This document shows, piece by piece, positions 52,482 to 60,928 of a DNA stretch of 64,000 bases (its first letter is position 1; each line of letters opens with the position of its first letter). A program made the position numbers and the translations under genes. The notes under the pieces are model-generated. The model ran no database searches. It saw nothing but the letters and a program-made list of their open reading frames with translations, and had not been told where the DNA came from. This DNA is from Tetragenococcus sp041859945 (GTDB taxonomy: Bacteria; Bacillota; Bacilli; Lactobacillales; Enterococcaceae), in NCBI GenBank assembly GCA_041859945.1, contig JBFLGC010000001.1, forward strand, positions 1 through 64,000, in the 5' to 3' direction.

Positions 52482-52760
52482 ATGATTCCACTTTCCTTAT
52501 CGATCGTTGCCATAGCTTTACTTGTCTTAGGGATCGCCCTCGTTTTCAAACAAAGTATCTTTTTCACTATGATCAAAGAAACGCCAGGAAATAGCATTTT
52601 TTTGAAAAGTTTCGGTTATGTACACCTCTTTTTGGCACTTGTAAGTTTCGTGGTCGGCTTTATGAATAAGCGCTCTATTGCCCTGATTTTTTTGATCATC
52701 ATGTTGCTTATTTCAGGAGTCTTTAGTCTCATCCTTTCGCAAAAAATGAAAGTCAAATAA
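52482..52760 (+). CDS. Small membrane protein with three predicted segments
   Basis: 92 residues behind AAAGGAGAAAAAA. Hydrophobic segments lie at about 4-22, 45-62 and 68-87, so almost the whole protein is in the membrane. I do not recognise a family. It lies 62 bp upstream of a UspA gene on the same strand; co-transcription is possible but a fresh promoter-like AT stretch separates them. Confidence 0.7.
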   Translation: MIPLSLSIVAIALLVLGIALVFKQSIFFTMIKETPGNSIFLKSFGYVHLFLALVSFVVGFMNKRSIALIFLIIMLLISGVFSLILSQKMKVK

Positions 52761-52822
52761 CAGAATTTTTCCCATTCTCTTCAAAAAGAAGTATAATAGA
52801 TATAAGAAGAGGAGGGAATCGC

Positions 52823-53308
52823 ATGTTACAACAATACAAAAAAATCATGGTTGCCGTCGATGGTTCTGAAGAGGCCGAATTGGCTTTTAAAAAAGCAGTG
52901 AATGTGGCATTAAGAAATCAAGCGGAACTTTTGCTGGCGCATGTGATTGATACGCGTGTTTTTCAAACGGTAGGCTCTTTTGACACGATGATGGCGGAAC
53001 AAGCGACAGAAATGGCGAAGCAGTCGTTAAAAGAATACGCTGATCTAGCCAAAGAAGATGGTGTGAAGCAAGTTGACACAGTCATTGAATATGGTTCACC
53101 AAAGAGTATCATCGCCAAATCGATCCCGGCCGAAAAAGAAGTCGACCTGATCATGCTGGGGGCAACTGGCCTAAATGCGGTCGAACGCTTATTTATCGGT
53201 TCTGTTTCCGAGTATGTCATCAGAAATGCTCCTTGCGACGTGTTGATCGTGCGGACCGATTTGGAAAACCAACTCCCTGTAGCAGAGGACCACGATGAAA
53301 AAGAGTGA
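52823..53308 (+). CDS. Universal stress protein (UspA family)
   Basis: 161 residues. The family N-terminus KKIMVAVDGSEEAELAFKKA and the ATP-binding loop GATGLNAVERLFIGSVSEYV (G-x2-G-x9-G-S) are present. It is a nucleotide-binding cytosolic protein linked with stress survival. AAGAGGAGGGAATC precedes the ATG. The C-terminal codons run into a shared terminator. Confidence 0.95.
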   Translation: MLQQYKKIMVAVDGSEEAELAFKKAVNVALRNQAELLLAHVIDTRVFQTVGSFDTMMAEQATEMAKQSLKEYADLAKEDGVKQVDTVIEYGSPKSIIAKSIPAEKEVDLIMLGATGLNAVERLFIGSVSEYVIRNAPCDVLIVRTDLENQLPVAEDHDEKE

Positions 53309-53331
53309 TGCGAGTAATCGCACCACTCTTT
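53299..53331. terminator. Bidirectional terminator between uspA and the ABC permease
   Basis: Stem AAAGAGTGATGCGA / TCGCACCACTCTTT with a 4-nt loop, T-run on the plus strand and TTTTTC on the minus strand. Confidence 0.85.
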
Positions 53332-53333
53332 TT

Positions 53334-54911
53334 TTAAACTTTTTCCCAAAAACTTTTTTGATAATGACGGATCGAAAAGAAAGCCACCAAAGCAAAAAAG
53401 ATAAAAAGCGGGAGGTCCAGCATCCAAAACGACAGAGCTACTTCTGCAAAGCCATAAACGGTCAGCAAAATCCCGCCTAAGATCATGACCCCAAACATCA
53501 GAAAGACCGTGCCCCAGCGACCAGATCCGCGGTTGTAGAGTTGGTTATAGTCGGTCCAATGAAGTTCCAGCAAACGATAGTCGCGGGAAAAATACCGCAG
53601 TCCCAGTAAATAACTGGCTATGCTACCACCCAAAAACGCCGCCACGAGCAGATACCAAGGCAAGTGCCAAACAAGACCTGCTAATAAGACTAAGCTTAGG
53701 ACCAAAATGATCTGGATCTGTAAGGCAAAGTTAAATTTTTCTTTGAGATAGGTACGCATCGCGATCGGTAAGGATCGGACAAAGGCAAAATTTTCCTTAT
53801 CCAAAGAAATCAGAATGGCAATAAAAGACATGGGCGTGGTAATAAGTGCCGCCACAGCAACACCGATAAAAAAGGCCAAGCCTGAAAATTGCGGCGAAAT
53901 ATGGCGCATATCTAGTTCACTTGAAAATGAAAAACTGATCAAAAAGGTGATCGGCATGATCAGAGAACTCGAAAAGACTTGCATGATCAAGGTCGGCTCA
54001 CGTACTAATTGCGAATTATAATTTCGAAGCAACTGATGCAGGCTCTGATGTTTTTTGTGTTTACGATTGCCGACCGGAATAGATGAGACACTAAGCAATT
54101 GTTCCAGAAATCTTGGCACTAAGGTTTTACCGATCAGGGCTATACAAGCTAGGCTCAAAAGAAGTAGTCCCGCTAAACTGAGTAAGCCATATTTACTAAA
54201 AGGTTGTGCGGCTGCATAAAAAAATGGTAGCAAAAAGCTGATCGTACTGCGGTCAAAATTTTGTGCTCCAGCTGGCGGTTGTTGAAAACTCATGATCAAG
54301 ATCCCACCGACAGAAACCACCATCGATAAAACTAAAAGCAGGCTGGTCACACCTTTTTTGTGTTTTTTAAAGAGTTTCGTGCGCGTCATCCCAAAAACGA
54401 TACCACTACAAACGCAAAAAATCAGAATCAAAAAAAGGCCAAACAAAAGCAAAGCACTAAAAATCGCCCAAGGTAGAAAGACGCCGCTACGAAAACTCGT
54501 CAAGATCAGTAAAACCAACATGGGAAGAACAAAAGGTACGATCGTCATAGCAATCACCAGAAACTTGGCGCTAAAAATTTCGGCTTGCGCAAAGGGCAGG
54601 GGCAAATACCAACTGACATCCTGATTTTCGAAAAAAACATTGTAGATCACCGAAATTCCTTGTGAAAAACCGAGGATCCCAAAGAGGGCTACGTAATAGG
54701 TAAAAAAACCGGGCATTTGACTAAAATCCATAAGTACCATGGTCAATCCATAAATCACCAGAAACAAAACACCGCTCAACAGATATTGGTTGATCAAATA
54801 ACGGGATAGCTTGGCCCCCGTGCGACCTTTCTTACGCGCGTTATTCGTCGTTTGCGGATTGACATAGAGCAAATTGACAGCAACGAGTGCCTGCAACTGA
54901 CGTTTATTCAT
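53334..54911 (-). CDS. ABC-2-type exporter permease
   Basis: 525 residues from ATG 54911, which overlaps the ATPase stop by 8 bp (ATGAATAA). About ten to twelve membrane segments are grouped in two halves with cytoplasmic loops. The product forms an exporter with the ATPase encoded immediately upstream, similar in plan to YthQ/EcsB-type permeases; the substrate is unknown. It ends close to the terminator shared with uspA. Confidence 0.85.
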   Translation of the reverse strand: MNKRQLQALVAVNLLYVNPQTTNNARKKGRTGAKLSRYLINQYLLSGVLFLVIYGLTMVLMDFSQMPGFFTYYVALFGILGFSQGISVIYNVFFENQDVSWYLPLPFAQAEIFSAKFLVIAMTIVPFVLPMLVLLILTSFRSGVFLPWAIFSALLLFGLFLILIFCVCSGIVFGMTRTKLFKKHKKGVTSLLLVLSMVVSVGGILIMSFQQPPAGAQNFDRSTISFLLPFFYAAAQPFSKYGLLSLAGLLLLSLACIALIGKTLVPRFLEQLLSVSSIPVGNRKHKKHQSLHQLLRNYNSQLVREPTLIMQVFSSSLIMPITFLISFSFSSELDMRHISPQFSGLAFFIGVAVAALITTPMSFIAILISLDKENFAFVRSLPIAMRTYLKEKFNFALQIQIILVLSLVLLAGLVWHLPWYLLVAAFLGGSIASYLLGLRYFSRDYRLLELHWTDYNQLYNRGSGRWGTVFLMFGVMILGGILLTVYGFAEVALSFWMLDLPLFIFFALVAFFSIRHYQKSFWEKV

Positions 54912-55650
54912 GGCCTTCACTTCCCTTTTCTTGCGGACGTCCCACCATTTTCAGATAGATCGTTTCTAGCGATTCCTCAGGATTTTGGGCTAACAAAGCT
55001 GCGACTGAGCCATTGTAGATCAGCTCTCCTTGCTTTAATATCGCCAGTTCATCGCAAAGCTGTTGGGCGGTATCTAAAGTATGTGTCGAAAAAATCACCG
55101 TTTTGCCTTTTTTAGCATGTTGCCGCATCATTTCCTTCAAATCATAAGCCGCTTGTGGATCTAAACCTTGCAAAGGTTCGTCCAAGACCCAAATATCGGG
55201 ATCCGATAACAAAGCCCCGATCACGATCGTCTTTTGCCGCATCCCATGCGAAAAACTGATGATCATTTCGTCTTTGTGAGCGGTCATTTCGAATAAATCC
55301 CCTAAAGTTGTGATCTGCTGATTTTTTTCTTCTTCTGCGATACTGTAAGCAGCCGCGATCAGATCCCAATATTCACCCGCTGTCAACTGCAAAAACAAAT
55401 CGGGAGCATCCGGTACATAACCGATTTTTTGCTTGATTTCAGTGCGATGCTCACTAAGCTTGCTCCCATCGACGGTAATCGTTCCGCTCGTCGGTTCGAT
55501 CACACTCACCAGACTCTTGATCGTGGTCGATTTTCCGGCCCCGTTATGGCCCAGAAAGCCAAAGATCTTGCCTTGTTCGATTTGTAACGAAAGTTTGTCT
55601 AGTGCTACCTTTTTCCCGTAAATTTTGGACACTTCTGCAAATTCGATCAT
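54904..55650 (-). CDS. ABC transporter ATPase (CcmA/EcsA-like)
   Basis: 248 residues. Walker A (FLGHNGAGKSTTIK), Q-loop region (IGYVPDAPDLFLQL), a signature with divergent spelling (IISFSHGMRQKTI), Walker B (IWVLDEPLQGLDPQ) and H-loop (IFSTHTLDTAQ) are present. The signature form SFSHGMRQK is typical of the YthP/EcsA branch. It overlaps the permease gene and is presumably its motor. It has a good ribosome site (AAAGGAGTGGGAG). Confidence 0.92.
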   Translation of the reverse strand: MIEFAEVSKIYGKKVALDKLSLQIEQGKIFGFLGHNGAGKSTTIKSLVSVIEPTSGTITVDGSKLSEHRTEIKQKIGYVPDAPDLFLQLTAGEYWDLIAAAYSIAEEEKNQQITTLGDLFEMTAHKDEMIISFSHGMRQKTIVIGALLSDPDIWVLDEPLQGLDPQAAYDLKEMMRQHAKKGKTVIFSTHTLDTAQQLCDELAILKQGELIYNGSVAALLAQNPEESLETIYLKMVGRPQEKGSEGHE

Positions 55651-55717
55651 TTTTTCACTCCCACTCCTTTGAAAATACTTTTCTTCAGTTTAACAGAAAC
55701 AAAAACTTTCAGCAAAA

Positions 55718-55745
55718 AAAAGCACGTTATCTTTCTAACGTGCTC
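55718..55745 (-). terminator. Terminator of the HAD phosphatase gene
   Basis: Stem AGCACGTTA / TAACGTGCT followed by eight T on the minus strand. Confidence 0.92.
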
Positions 55746-55749
55746 CATT

Positions 55750-56583
55750 CTACAAATATTTTTCTAAAGTGACCGCAATCCCATCCTCATTGTTGGTCAA
55801 GGTCACTTCATCGGCCATTGCCTTCACTTCCGGTTTGGCATTGCCCATCGCCACACCGACCCTGGCATAAGCCAACATCGACTGATCATTTTGCCCATCC
55901 CCAAAAGCAATCACTTCTTCGGGTTTGATACCAAGTTTTGGTAAAGCTTGCGCCAAAGCATTGCCTTTCGTGATGCCCTTATCGGTAAATTCAAAATAAA
56001 ACGCATCGGAAAACAAGCCACTGACCCGCTCTTTAAAAGGACCATAGATCGCTGCTTGATGTTGCGCCAAATAGTCAGGATCGCCCGCCGTCAAGATCTT
56101 ATATAAAGGAAAATCGGCAAAAGCCGCTAAGTCATCGATTTCGCACAACTTAAATCCGCAGATACCCGCTTCATAGGCGATGATGTTTAAATTTTGCTCT
56201 GGCAAATGGACCACATTATCATAGACATCATTGACAAACATATAGTCACCGCGACAAATCATCGGCTTGACCGTAAATTGTTTCAAATGTTCCAAAATCG
56301 CTTGCGCATCGGCGATTTCCATCGGTTGCTCAAATAAAACTGCTTGCGATGTCGCATCCATGACATGCGCCCCATTGAAAGATAGCAACAAGCCGTGATG
56401 TTGCTCTAGCTCCAATTCTTTGGCATGACCCTTTAAACCTGGCGTCGGTCGTCCCGAAGCCAAGATTACTTTGATTCCTTGCTTTTGCGCCGCCATGAGC
56501 GCCGCTTTTGTTTTAGGTGTTATCTGTTTTTCATCATTTAATAGCGTACCATCCATATCCATGGCAATTGCTTTGATCGTCAT
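55750..56583 (-). CDS. Cof-type HAD sugar-phosphate phosphatase
   Basis: 277 residues from ATG 56583, six bases after GGAG. HAD motif I is AMDMDGTLLND, motif II includes LLSFNGAHV, and motif IV is AFGDGQNDQSML; the large C2 cap lies between. These enzymes dephosphorylate sugar phosphates, FMN or related compounds. It is a single gene with its own terminator. Confidence 0.93.
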   Translation of the reverse strand: MTIKAIAMDMDGTLLNDEKQITPKTKAALMAAQKQGIKVILASGRPTPGLKGHAKELELEQHHGLLLSFNGAHVMDATSQAVLFEQPMEIADAQAILEHLKQFTVKPMICRGDYMFVNDVYDNVVHLPEQNLNIIAYEAGICGFKLCEIDDLAAFADFPLYKILTAGDPDYLAQHQAAIYGPFKERVSGLFSDAFYFEFTDKGITKGNALAQALPKLGIKPEEVIAFGDGQNDQSMLAYARVGVAMGNAKPEVKAMADEVTLTNNEDGIAVTLEKYL

Positions 56584-56711
56584 CACTTTCTCCTTTTTGA
56601 TACTGAGATACCCTTATGATAACCTAAGCACGTCTATTTGAACATAGCTTTTGCAAAATTGCTAGAACAATGTTCACAAAATCCAGTCTTCCATTCCCAC
56701 TTAAGAAATCA

Positions 56712-56840
56712 ATAGTCATCTTTTCCTTTTTAAACATTTCAACGCATCATATGTCCTTTCTTTTTAATACTTGGATCACTTCAGCCCGACATATGTCCTT
56801 TCTCTCCAAAACTTAGATCACTTCATCGAAACATAAGCAT
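56712..56840. repeat. 42-bp tandem units upstream of the HAD gene
   Basis: CATATGTCCTTTCT begins at 56748 and again at 56790, exactly 42 bp apart, each followed by related ACTTRGATCACTTCA. A third partial copy (CATAAGCATAA) falls at 56832 in register, and a diverged one precedes 56748. It fills most of the gap between the HAD and aldo-keto reductase genes. Confidence 0.75.
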
Positions 56841-56843
56841 AAT

Positions 56844-56873
56844 AAAAAACAGCCACCTTTTATGAGTGGCTGC
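56844..56873 (-). terminator. Terminator of the aldo-keto reductase gene
   Basis: Stem CAGCCAC / GTGGCTG followed by TTTTTT on the minus strand. Confidence 0.85.
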
Positions 56874-56880
56874 TTTATGA

Positions 56881-57687
56881 TTATAGACTGGCAATTTTGC
56901 GTTTTTCTTCTTCTGTCAAAGTAAAATCAAAGATATCCAGATTTTGTTGTTGCCGTTCTTTGTTGTGCGATTTGGGAATGACAATAACGCCACGATCCAC
57001 TTGATAATTCAAAATGACTTGGGCCCACGTTTTTCCATGGGCACGGCCAATATCAGTCAAAACTTTCTTGGCGATTTCATCTGACTTCAAGGGACTCCAA
57101 GCTTCTGGGACCACATCATGACTTTTTGAAAAAGCAATCAATTCGTCTTGCCATTTACCAGGATGAGACTCGATTTGGTTGACAGCAGGCTTGATCCGAG
57201 AATGTTCCAATAGATAAGTCAGCTCGGTTTCCTGAAAATTCGACACACCGATTGCCTTCAAAATGCCTTGATCCACATAATCTTCCAATACTTGCCAAAC
57301 GGCGACGACTTCAGCTAAGTCTTCCCAAGGATGGTGGATCAAATACAGATCGATGTGATCTGTCCCGAGGGCTTGTAAACTACTTTCGACGCCTTTTTTG
57401 ACCGCATCGACACTCTTGGTATAGGCCGGTTCACCAGGGATTTTAGACGTTAGGAAAAAATCATTCCGATCATGACCGCTTTCCACTATCGCCTTGCCTA
57501 CCACAGCCTCATTCCGATAAGAAATAGCCGTGTCAAAATGCCGATAACCAACATCGATCGCATCTAGCAGTTCGGTCGTGTCATTATTGATTGCCCCCAT
57601 ATAGTCACGTTCCACTTTGCCAAAAGTGTTCGTACCACTACCGACGACAGGGATCTTGATGCCTGTATTCAACTCAATCGTTTTCAT
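56881..57687 (-). CDS. Aldo/keto reductase
   Basis: 268 residues from ATG 57687 behind AAAAGGAGGAATG; the longer frame to 57741 is not supported. The catalytic tetrad is visible: Asp in DVGYRHFDTA, Tyr in ISYRNEAV, Lys in FFLTSKIPG and His in LYLIHHPWED. It is an NADPH-dependent reductase of carbonyl compounds; the substrate is not inferable. Single gene, own terminator. Confidence 0.95.
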   Translation of the reverse strand: MKTIELNTGIKIPVVGSGTNTFGKVERDYMGAINNDTTELLDAIDVGYRHFDTAISYRNEAVVGKAIVESGHDRNDFFLTSKIPGEPAYTKSVDAVKKGVESSLQALGTDHIDLYLIHHPWEDLAEVVAVWQVLEDYVDQGILKAIGVSNFQETELTYLLEHSRIKPAVNQIESHPGKWQDELIAFSKSHDVVPEAWSPLKSDEIAKKVLTDIGRAHGKTWAQVILNYQVDRGVIVIPKSHNKERQQQNLDIFDFTLTEEEKRKIASL

Positions 57688-57806
57688 TGAAACATTCCTC
57701 CTTTTCCTCTTAAGTGTACTATTGTCGCCAAGCCTTGGCAACTATTACAAATTGATTGTCGAAAACAATGCTTTTATGCTAAAATTCAAAAAAAGGAGGT
57801 CTTCCC

Positions 57807-58499
57807 ATGATCCAGACTAAGGTCACTTTTAGTAAAGAAAAAGTAATGGTCTATTTACTTGATGAAAAAAGTACGCTCACGATTTTTAACACGGAACAAA
57901 AAGTGGTCCAAGCAAATCCGAATACCTTGTATTTGACCTACAAAAATAAACAGCTAAAACCAGCCACAGAAGGCTTTCACATCCGGATCGATCTGCCCCG
58001 AAATTTAGATCCTGCGATTGTTTTGGCGGCTTTTAACCACCAAGAAACAGGGATTCCAACTGGTCAAAAGTTTGTCAACGATTGTCAGTTGATTCTTGAA
58101 AAATTCGGCATTTCTTCCCCAGCGGCAAAACGTCCCGCCAAAACTCAGCATCGTTTCCAAAAAAATTTCAGTGACATCGAATTTTTTGTGGCTGACTTTG
58201 AAGCCAAAGCCACCGTGATTTGGCAAAAGCGTAATGAATTTTGCCTCAAAAAAGGCGCTAAACTGCGCGAGACTTACGAGTTGAACAAAGACGGCTCGGT
58301 TGGCTTGGGGGCACGTATGGGTTTGCAACTACGCCAAGAGCAAGCGGACAAGATCCAAGATTTTCGCACGACTGAAGATATCCTTTTGAAAAGTGTCAAT
58401 GAAATCGGCTTGTTCTTGTATTTTGGCGGCACCAACAGTTGGCTGGTTTTAAAAGACGCTCAAGGGAAAACCATCGATGATTGGTCGTGTGTCTCTTGA
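57807..58499 (+). CDS. Hypothetical cytosolic protein, 230 residues
   Basis: AAAAAAGGAGGTCTTCCC precedes ATG 57807, a strong initiation region. The product is soluble and mixed alpha/beta, with no motif I can name; a stretch IVLAAFNHQETGIPTGQKFV lies near residue 75 and it ends DDWSCVS. Its stop (TGA, 58497-58499) overlaps the likely TTG start of the next gene, so the two are probably coupled. Confidence 0.75.
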   Translation: MIQTKVTFSKEKVMVYLLDEKSTLTIFNTEQKVVQANPNTLYLTYKNKQLKPATEGFHIRIDLPRNLDPAIVLAAFNHQETGIPTGQKFVNDCQLILEKFGISSPAAKRPAKTQHRFQKNFSDIEFFVADFEAKATVIWQKRNEFCLKKGAKLRETYELNKDGSVGLGARMGLQLRQEQADKIQDFRTTEDILLKSVNEIGLFLYFGGTNSWLVLKDAQGKTIDDWSCVS

Positions 58500-59026
58500 T
58501 CAAAATCGCCCGCATCACCTCTGCCAATCAGCAAGCACTTGCTTTAAAAAACGAACCTTTTACCTTATTTGCGACACTTTCTGTTACAAAAACGACCGAA
58601 AAATGGCAGTATCAAGTCTGTCCTTGGCCTAAAGAACAAATCCAGTCGCAAACTTTTCCCGAAGAAAACTATGCGTTAGCCGTAATCGACAAGCAGGGTT
58701 TTGCAATAGGGGCTTTTGACAAGGACCAAGCAGTTGGATTGGCCATTTTTGAAAATCAACCTTTTCACTATTTGTATCTCAGCGATCTCAAGATAGCTAG
58801 TCAGTACCGTCACCAACATCTGGCCACTAAACTCTTAGAAAAAGCTTGTGTGCTTGCCAAAGACGAGGACTATCAGGGACTTACTACAATCGGCCAGAGT
58901 AATAATGTCGCTGCTTGTTTGTTTTATCTTTCCTTTGGCTTTGAAATCGGTGGCTTAGATACCAAAATCTATACCCATACCACTCAAGCTGGTAAAGAGG
59001 ATGTGCTCTTTTACTATGATTTCTAA
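58496..59026 (+). CDS. GNAT family acetyltransferase
   Basis: 176 residues if TTG 58496 is used (overlapping the previous stop); a TTG at 58481 is an alternative. The acetyl-CoA region reads SQYRHQHLATKLLEKACVLA and is followed by NNVAACLFYLSFGFEI. The substrate is unknown. The gene follows the unknown 230-residue protein without a gap and ends at a bidirectional terminator. Confidence 0.8.
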   Translation: MIKIARITSANQQALALKNEPFTLFATLSVTKTTEKWQYQVCPWPKEQIQSQTFPEENYALAVIDKQGFAIGAFDKDQAVGLAIFENQPFHYLYLSDLKIASQYRHQHLATKLLEKACVLAKDEDYQGLTTIGQSNNVAACLFYLSFGFEIGGLDTKIYTHTTQAGKEDVLFYYDF

Positions 59027-59038
59027 ATGAAAGCAAAC

Positions 59039-59064
59039 GGTCCTCACGATTTTTCGTAAGGACC
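59039..59064. terminator. Bidirectional terminator
   Basis: Stem GGTCCTCACGA / TCGTAAGGACC with a 4-nt T loop, then TTTTTT on the plus strand; it separates the GNAT and AraC genes, which converge. Confidence 0.85.
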
Positions 59065-59078
59065 TTTTTTAATACTTA

Positions 59079-59948
59079 TTAAGCAGGATCGAGCAAACTT
59101 TTCTGATATTGTAAAGGTGACTGACCCACGGCTTCTTTAAAGACATGATGAAAAGTTTTGACACTCGCAAAGCCCGCCTTTTCCGCCACTTCAGCCATAG
59201 GCAATTTTTCATTGGCCAAAATAAATTTGGCTTGATTCAAACGATATTCCGTCAAAAATTGCATAAAGGTCTGCCCCGTGTTCTTCTTAAAGAAATGGGT
59301 AAAATAATAGGGACTAAAACCGATAAAGTGGGCCACTTTGTCGACCGTGATCACTTCTTGGTAATGCGCTTCGATATAGTCAAAAATTTTATCCAAACGG
59401 CTCAAGGTTTCCTTTTGTTGGAGCGCCGGTGCGGTCTCCTTGACCTGACTCGCTTCTTTTTGTGGCAACTTCTGATACCACTGTCCGATCAAGCGATACA
59501 AACAGCTTAAAATCAAATAGTTTTCCCCCGCTGGATGCTCAGCTTTCAAGTCATGTAATTCCAACAAAAGGGCGGTCACACTCGCTTGCAACTCTTTTGG
59601 CCAAAAGCGACTCCAATGCTCGCCACTAGCCAGCAAAGTGAGTAGCGGCTCTTCTTTCGTCCGCAAAAAAAGCTCGTCAAACAGCTTTAAATCAAACTGA
59701 TAAACATAGCGCTCACTATCCGGTGACCCCAAAAAATAATGCGGTTCCCCACTGGCAAAATAGATGACCTCGCCTTCTTCAAGCTCGATGATCTGTTGGT
59801 TCAAGCCAATATTGACCTTACCACGATTGGCATAAATGATCTCCACCTCTTTATGCCAGTGCGGATACACGATCGTCATGCCGTCATTTGAGAACATGCG
59901 ATAAGGAAATTGCTTACTTAGTTTTGGTATCTCAAGATAAATACTCAT
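59079..59948 (-). CDS. AraC family transcriptional regulator of the sugar cluster
   Basis: 289 residues: an N-terminal cupin (YPHWHKEVEIIYANRGKVNI) and C-terminal helix-turn-helix pair (ITVDKVAHFIGFSPYYFTHF and LPMAEVAEKAGFASVKTFHH). It is 15 bp after the fructokinase stop, so it is probably the last gene of the fructokinase transcript. Its target is likely the sucrose/fructan genes or itself. Confidence 0.9.
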   Translation of the reverse strand: MSIYLEIPKLSKQFPYRMFSNDGMTIVYPHWHKEVEIIYANRGKVNIGLNQQIIELEEGEVIYFASGEPHYFLGSPDSERYVYQFDLKLFDELFLRTKEEPLLTLLASGEHWSRFWPKELQASVTALLLELHDLKAEHPAGENYLILSCLYRLIGQWYQKLPQKEASQVKETAPALQQKETLSRLDKIFDYIEAHYQEVITVDKVAHFIGFSPYYFTHFFKKNTGQTFMQFLTEYRLNQAKFILANEKLPMAEVAEKAGFASVKTFHHVFKEAVGQSPLQYQKSLLDPA

Positions 59949-59963
59949 TTTTCACCTGTTTGT

Positions 59964-60845
59964 TTAATGCGCGTGCAATTCAGCTTCGCGTGCCAAAGCC
60001 AAGCAACCCAAAGTCGCCGCATTGTCTTCCAAAGTCGGGGTAACGATATATTGATCGAGGTCTGGCGTCTTTACATAACCATTTATTTTTTTAGCAAAAG
60101 CTTCATGCACGCGTTTCATCATATGCCGTTGTTTCATGACGCCCCCACCAAAAATGATCACGTCTGGTGACAACATCAACGTCGTGTTATAAGCACATTG
60201 CGCGATATAGTCAGCTTCGATCTCCCAAAATGGATCATCGGAGGCAATATCTTGACCCTTGCGACCAGTGCGCTTTTCGATGGCAGGACCGGCTGCCATG
60301 CCTTCTAAACAATGATTGCCGTGGAAAGGACAGGCCCCTTCAAAATCTTGGTCGGCTGGATTGGGCACAACTAACATGTGGCCCATTTCCGGATGACTAA
60401 AGCCTTCCACAAAGCGGCCATCTTGTAAAGCACCCCCACCGACACCCGTACCGATAGTAAAGTAAACTACGCTTGACAAGCCTTTGCCACTACCATAAAC
60501 ATATTCTCCATAAGCGGCCGCATTGACATCCGTCGTCCAAGCCACCGGGAGATCGAAATGTTGCTTCAAAGTTCCCACAAAATCAAAATTTTGCCAAGCA
60601 AGTTTTGGCGTCGAGGTGATATAGCCATAAGTTGCCGAATCCAGATGGATATCGATGGGACCAAACGAACCGACACCGATCGCTTTCAAATCGGCACGAT
60701 ACGCTTCAAAAAAGGCAAGCACCGCTGTCATTGTTTCTTCTGGAACGGTTGTCGGATAACTGACCCGCTCTAAGATCTCCCCCTGCTCATTTCCTATCGC
60801 ACAAACAAACTTCGTACCCCCTGCTTCAATGGATCCAAATAACAT
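59964..60845 (-). CDS. scrK: ROK family fructokinase
   Basis: 293 residues from ATG 60845 (GAAAGAAGGTC upstream). ROK-type sugar kinase motifs are visible: GSIEAGGTKFVCAIG near the start, the FTIGTGVGGGAL loop, and the zinc-binding Cys/His segment CPFHGNHCLEGMAAGPAI. It phosphorylates fructose released from sucrose or fructans. It lies next to two GH32 genes, which fits fructokinase better than glucokinase. Confidence 0.9.
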   Translation of the reverse strand: MLFGSIEAGGTKFVCAIGNEQGEILERVSYPTTVPEETMTAVLAFFEAYRADLKAIGVGSFGPIDIHLDSATYGYITSTPKLAWQNFDFVGTLKQHFDLPVAWTTDVNAAAYGEYVYGSGKGLSSVVYFTIGTGVGGGALQDGRFVEGFSHPEMGHMLVVPNPADQDFEGACPFHGNHCLEGMAAGPAIEKRTGRKGQDIASDDPFWEIEADYIAQCAYNTTLMLSPDVIIFGGGVMKQRHMMKRVHEAFAKKINGYVKTPDLDQYIVTPTLEDNAATLGCLALAREAELHAH

Positions 60846-60928
60846 GTATTGACCTTCTTTCTTTTTGTTTGTTCTCATGCCTATTTTACCATTAAATTGC
60901 ACTTAGAACATGGAAAAATTGCCGAAAT

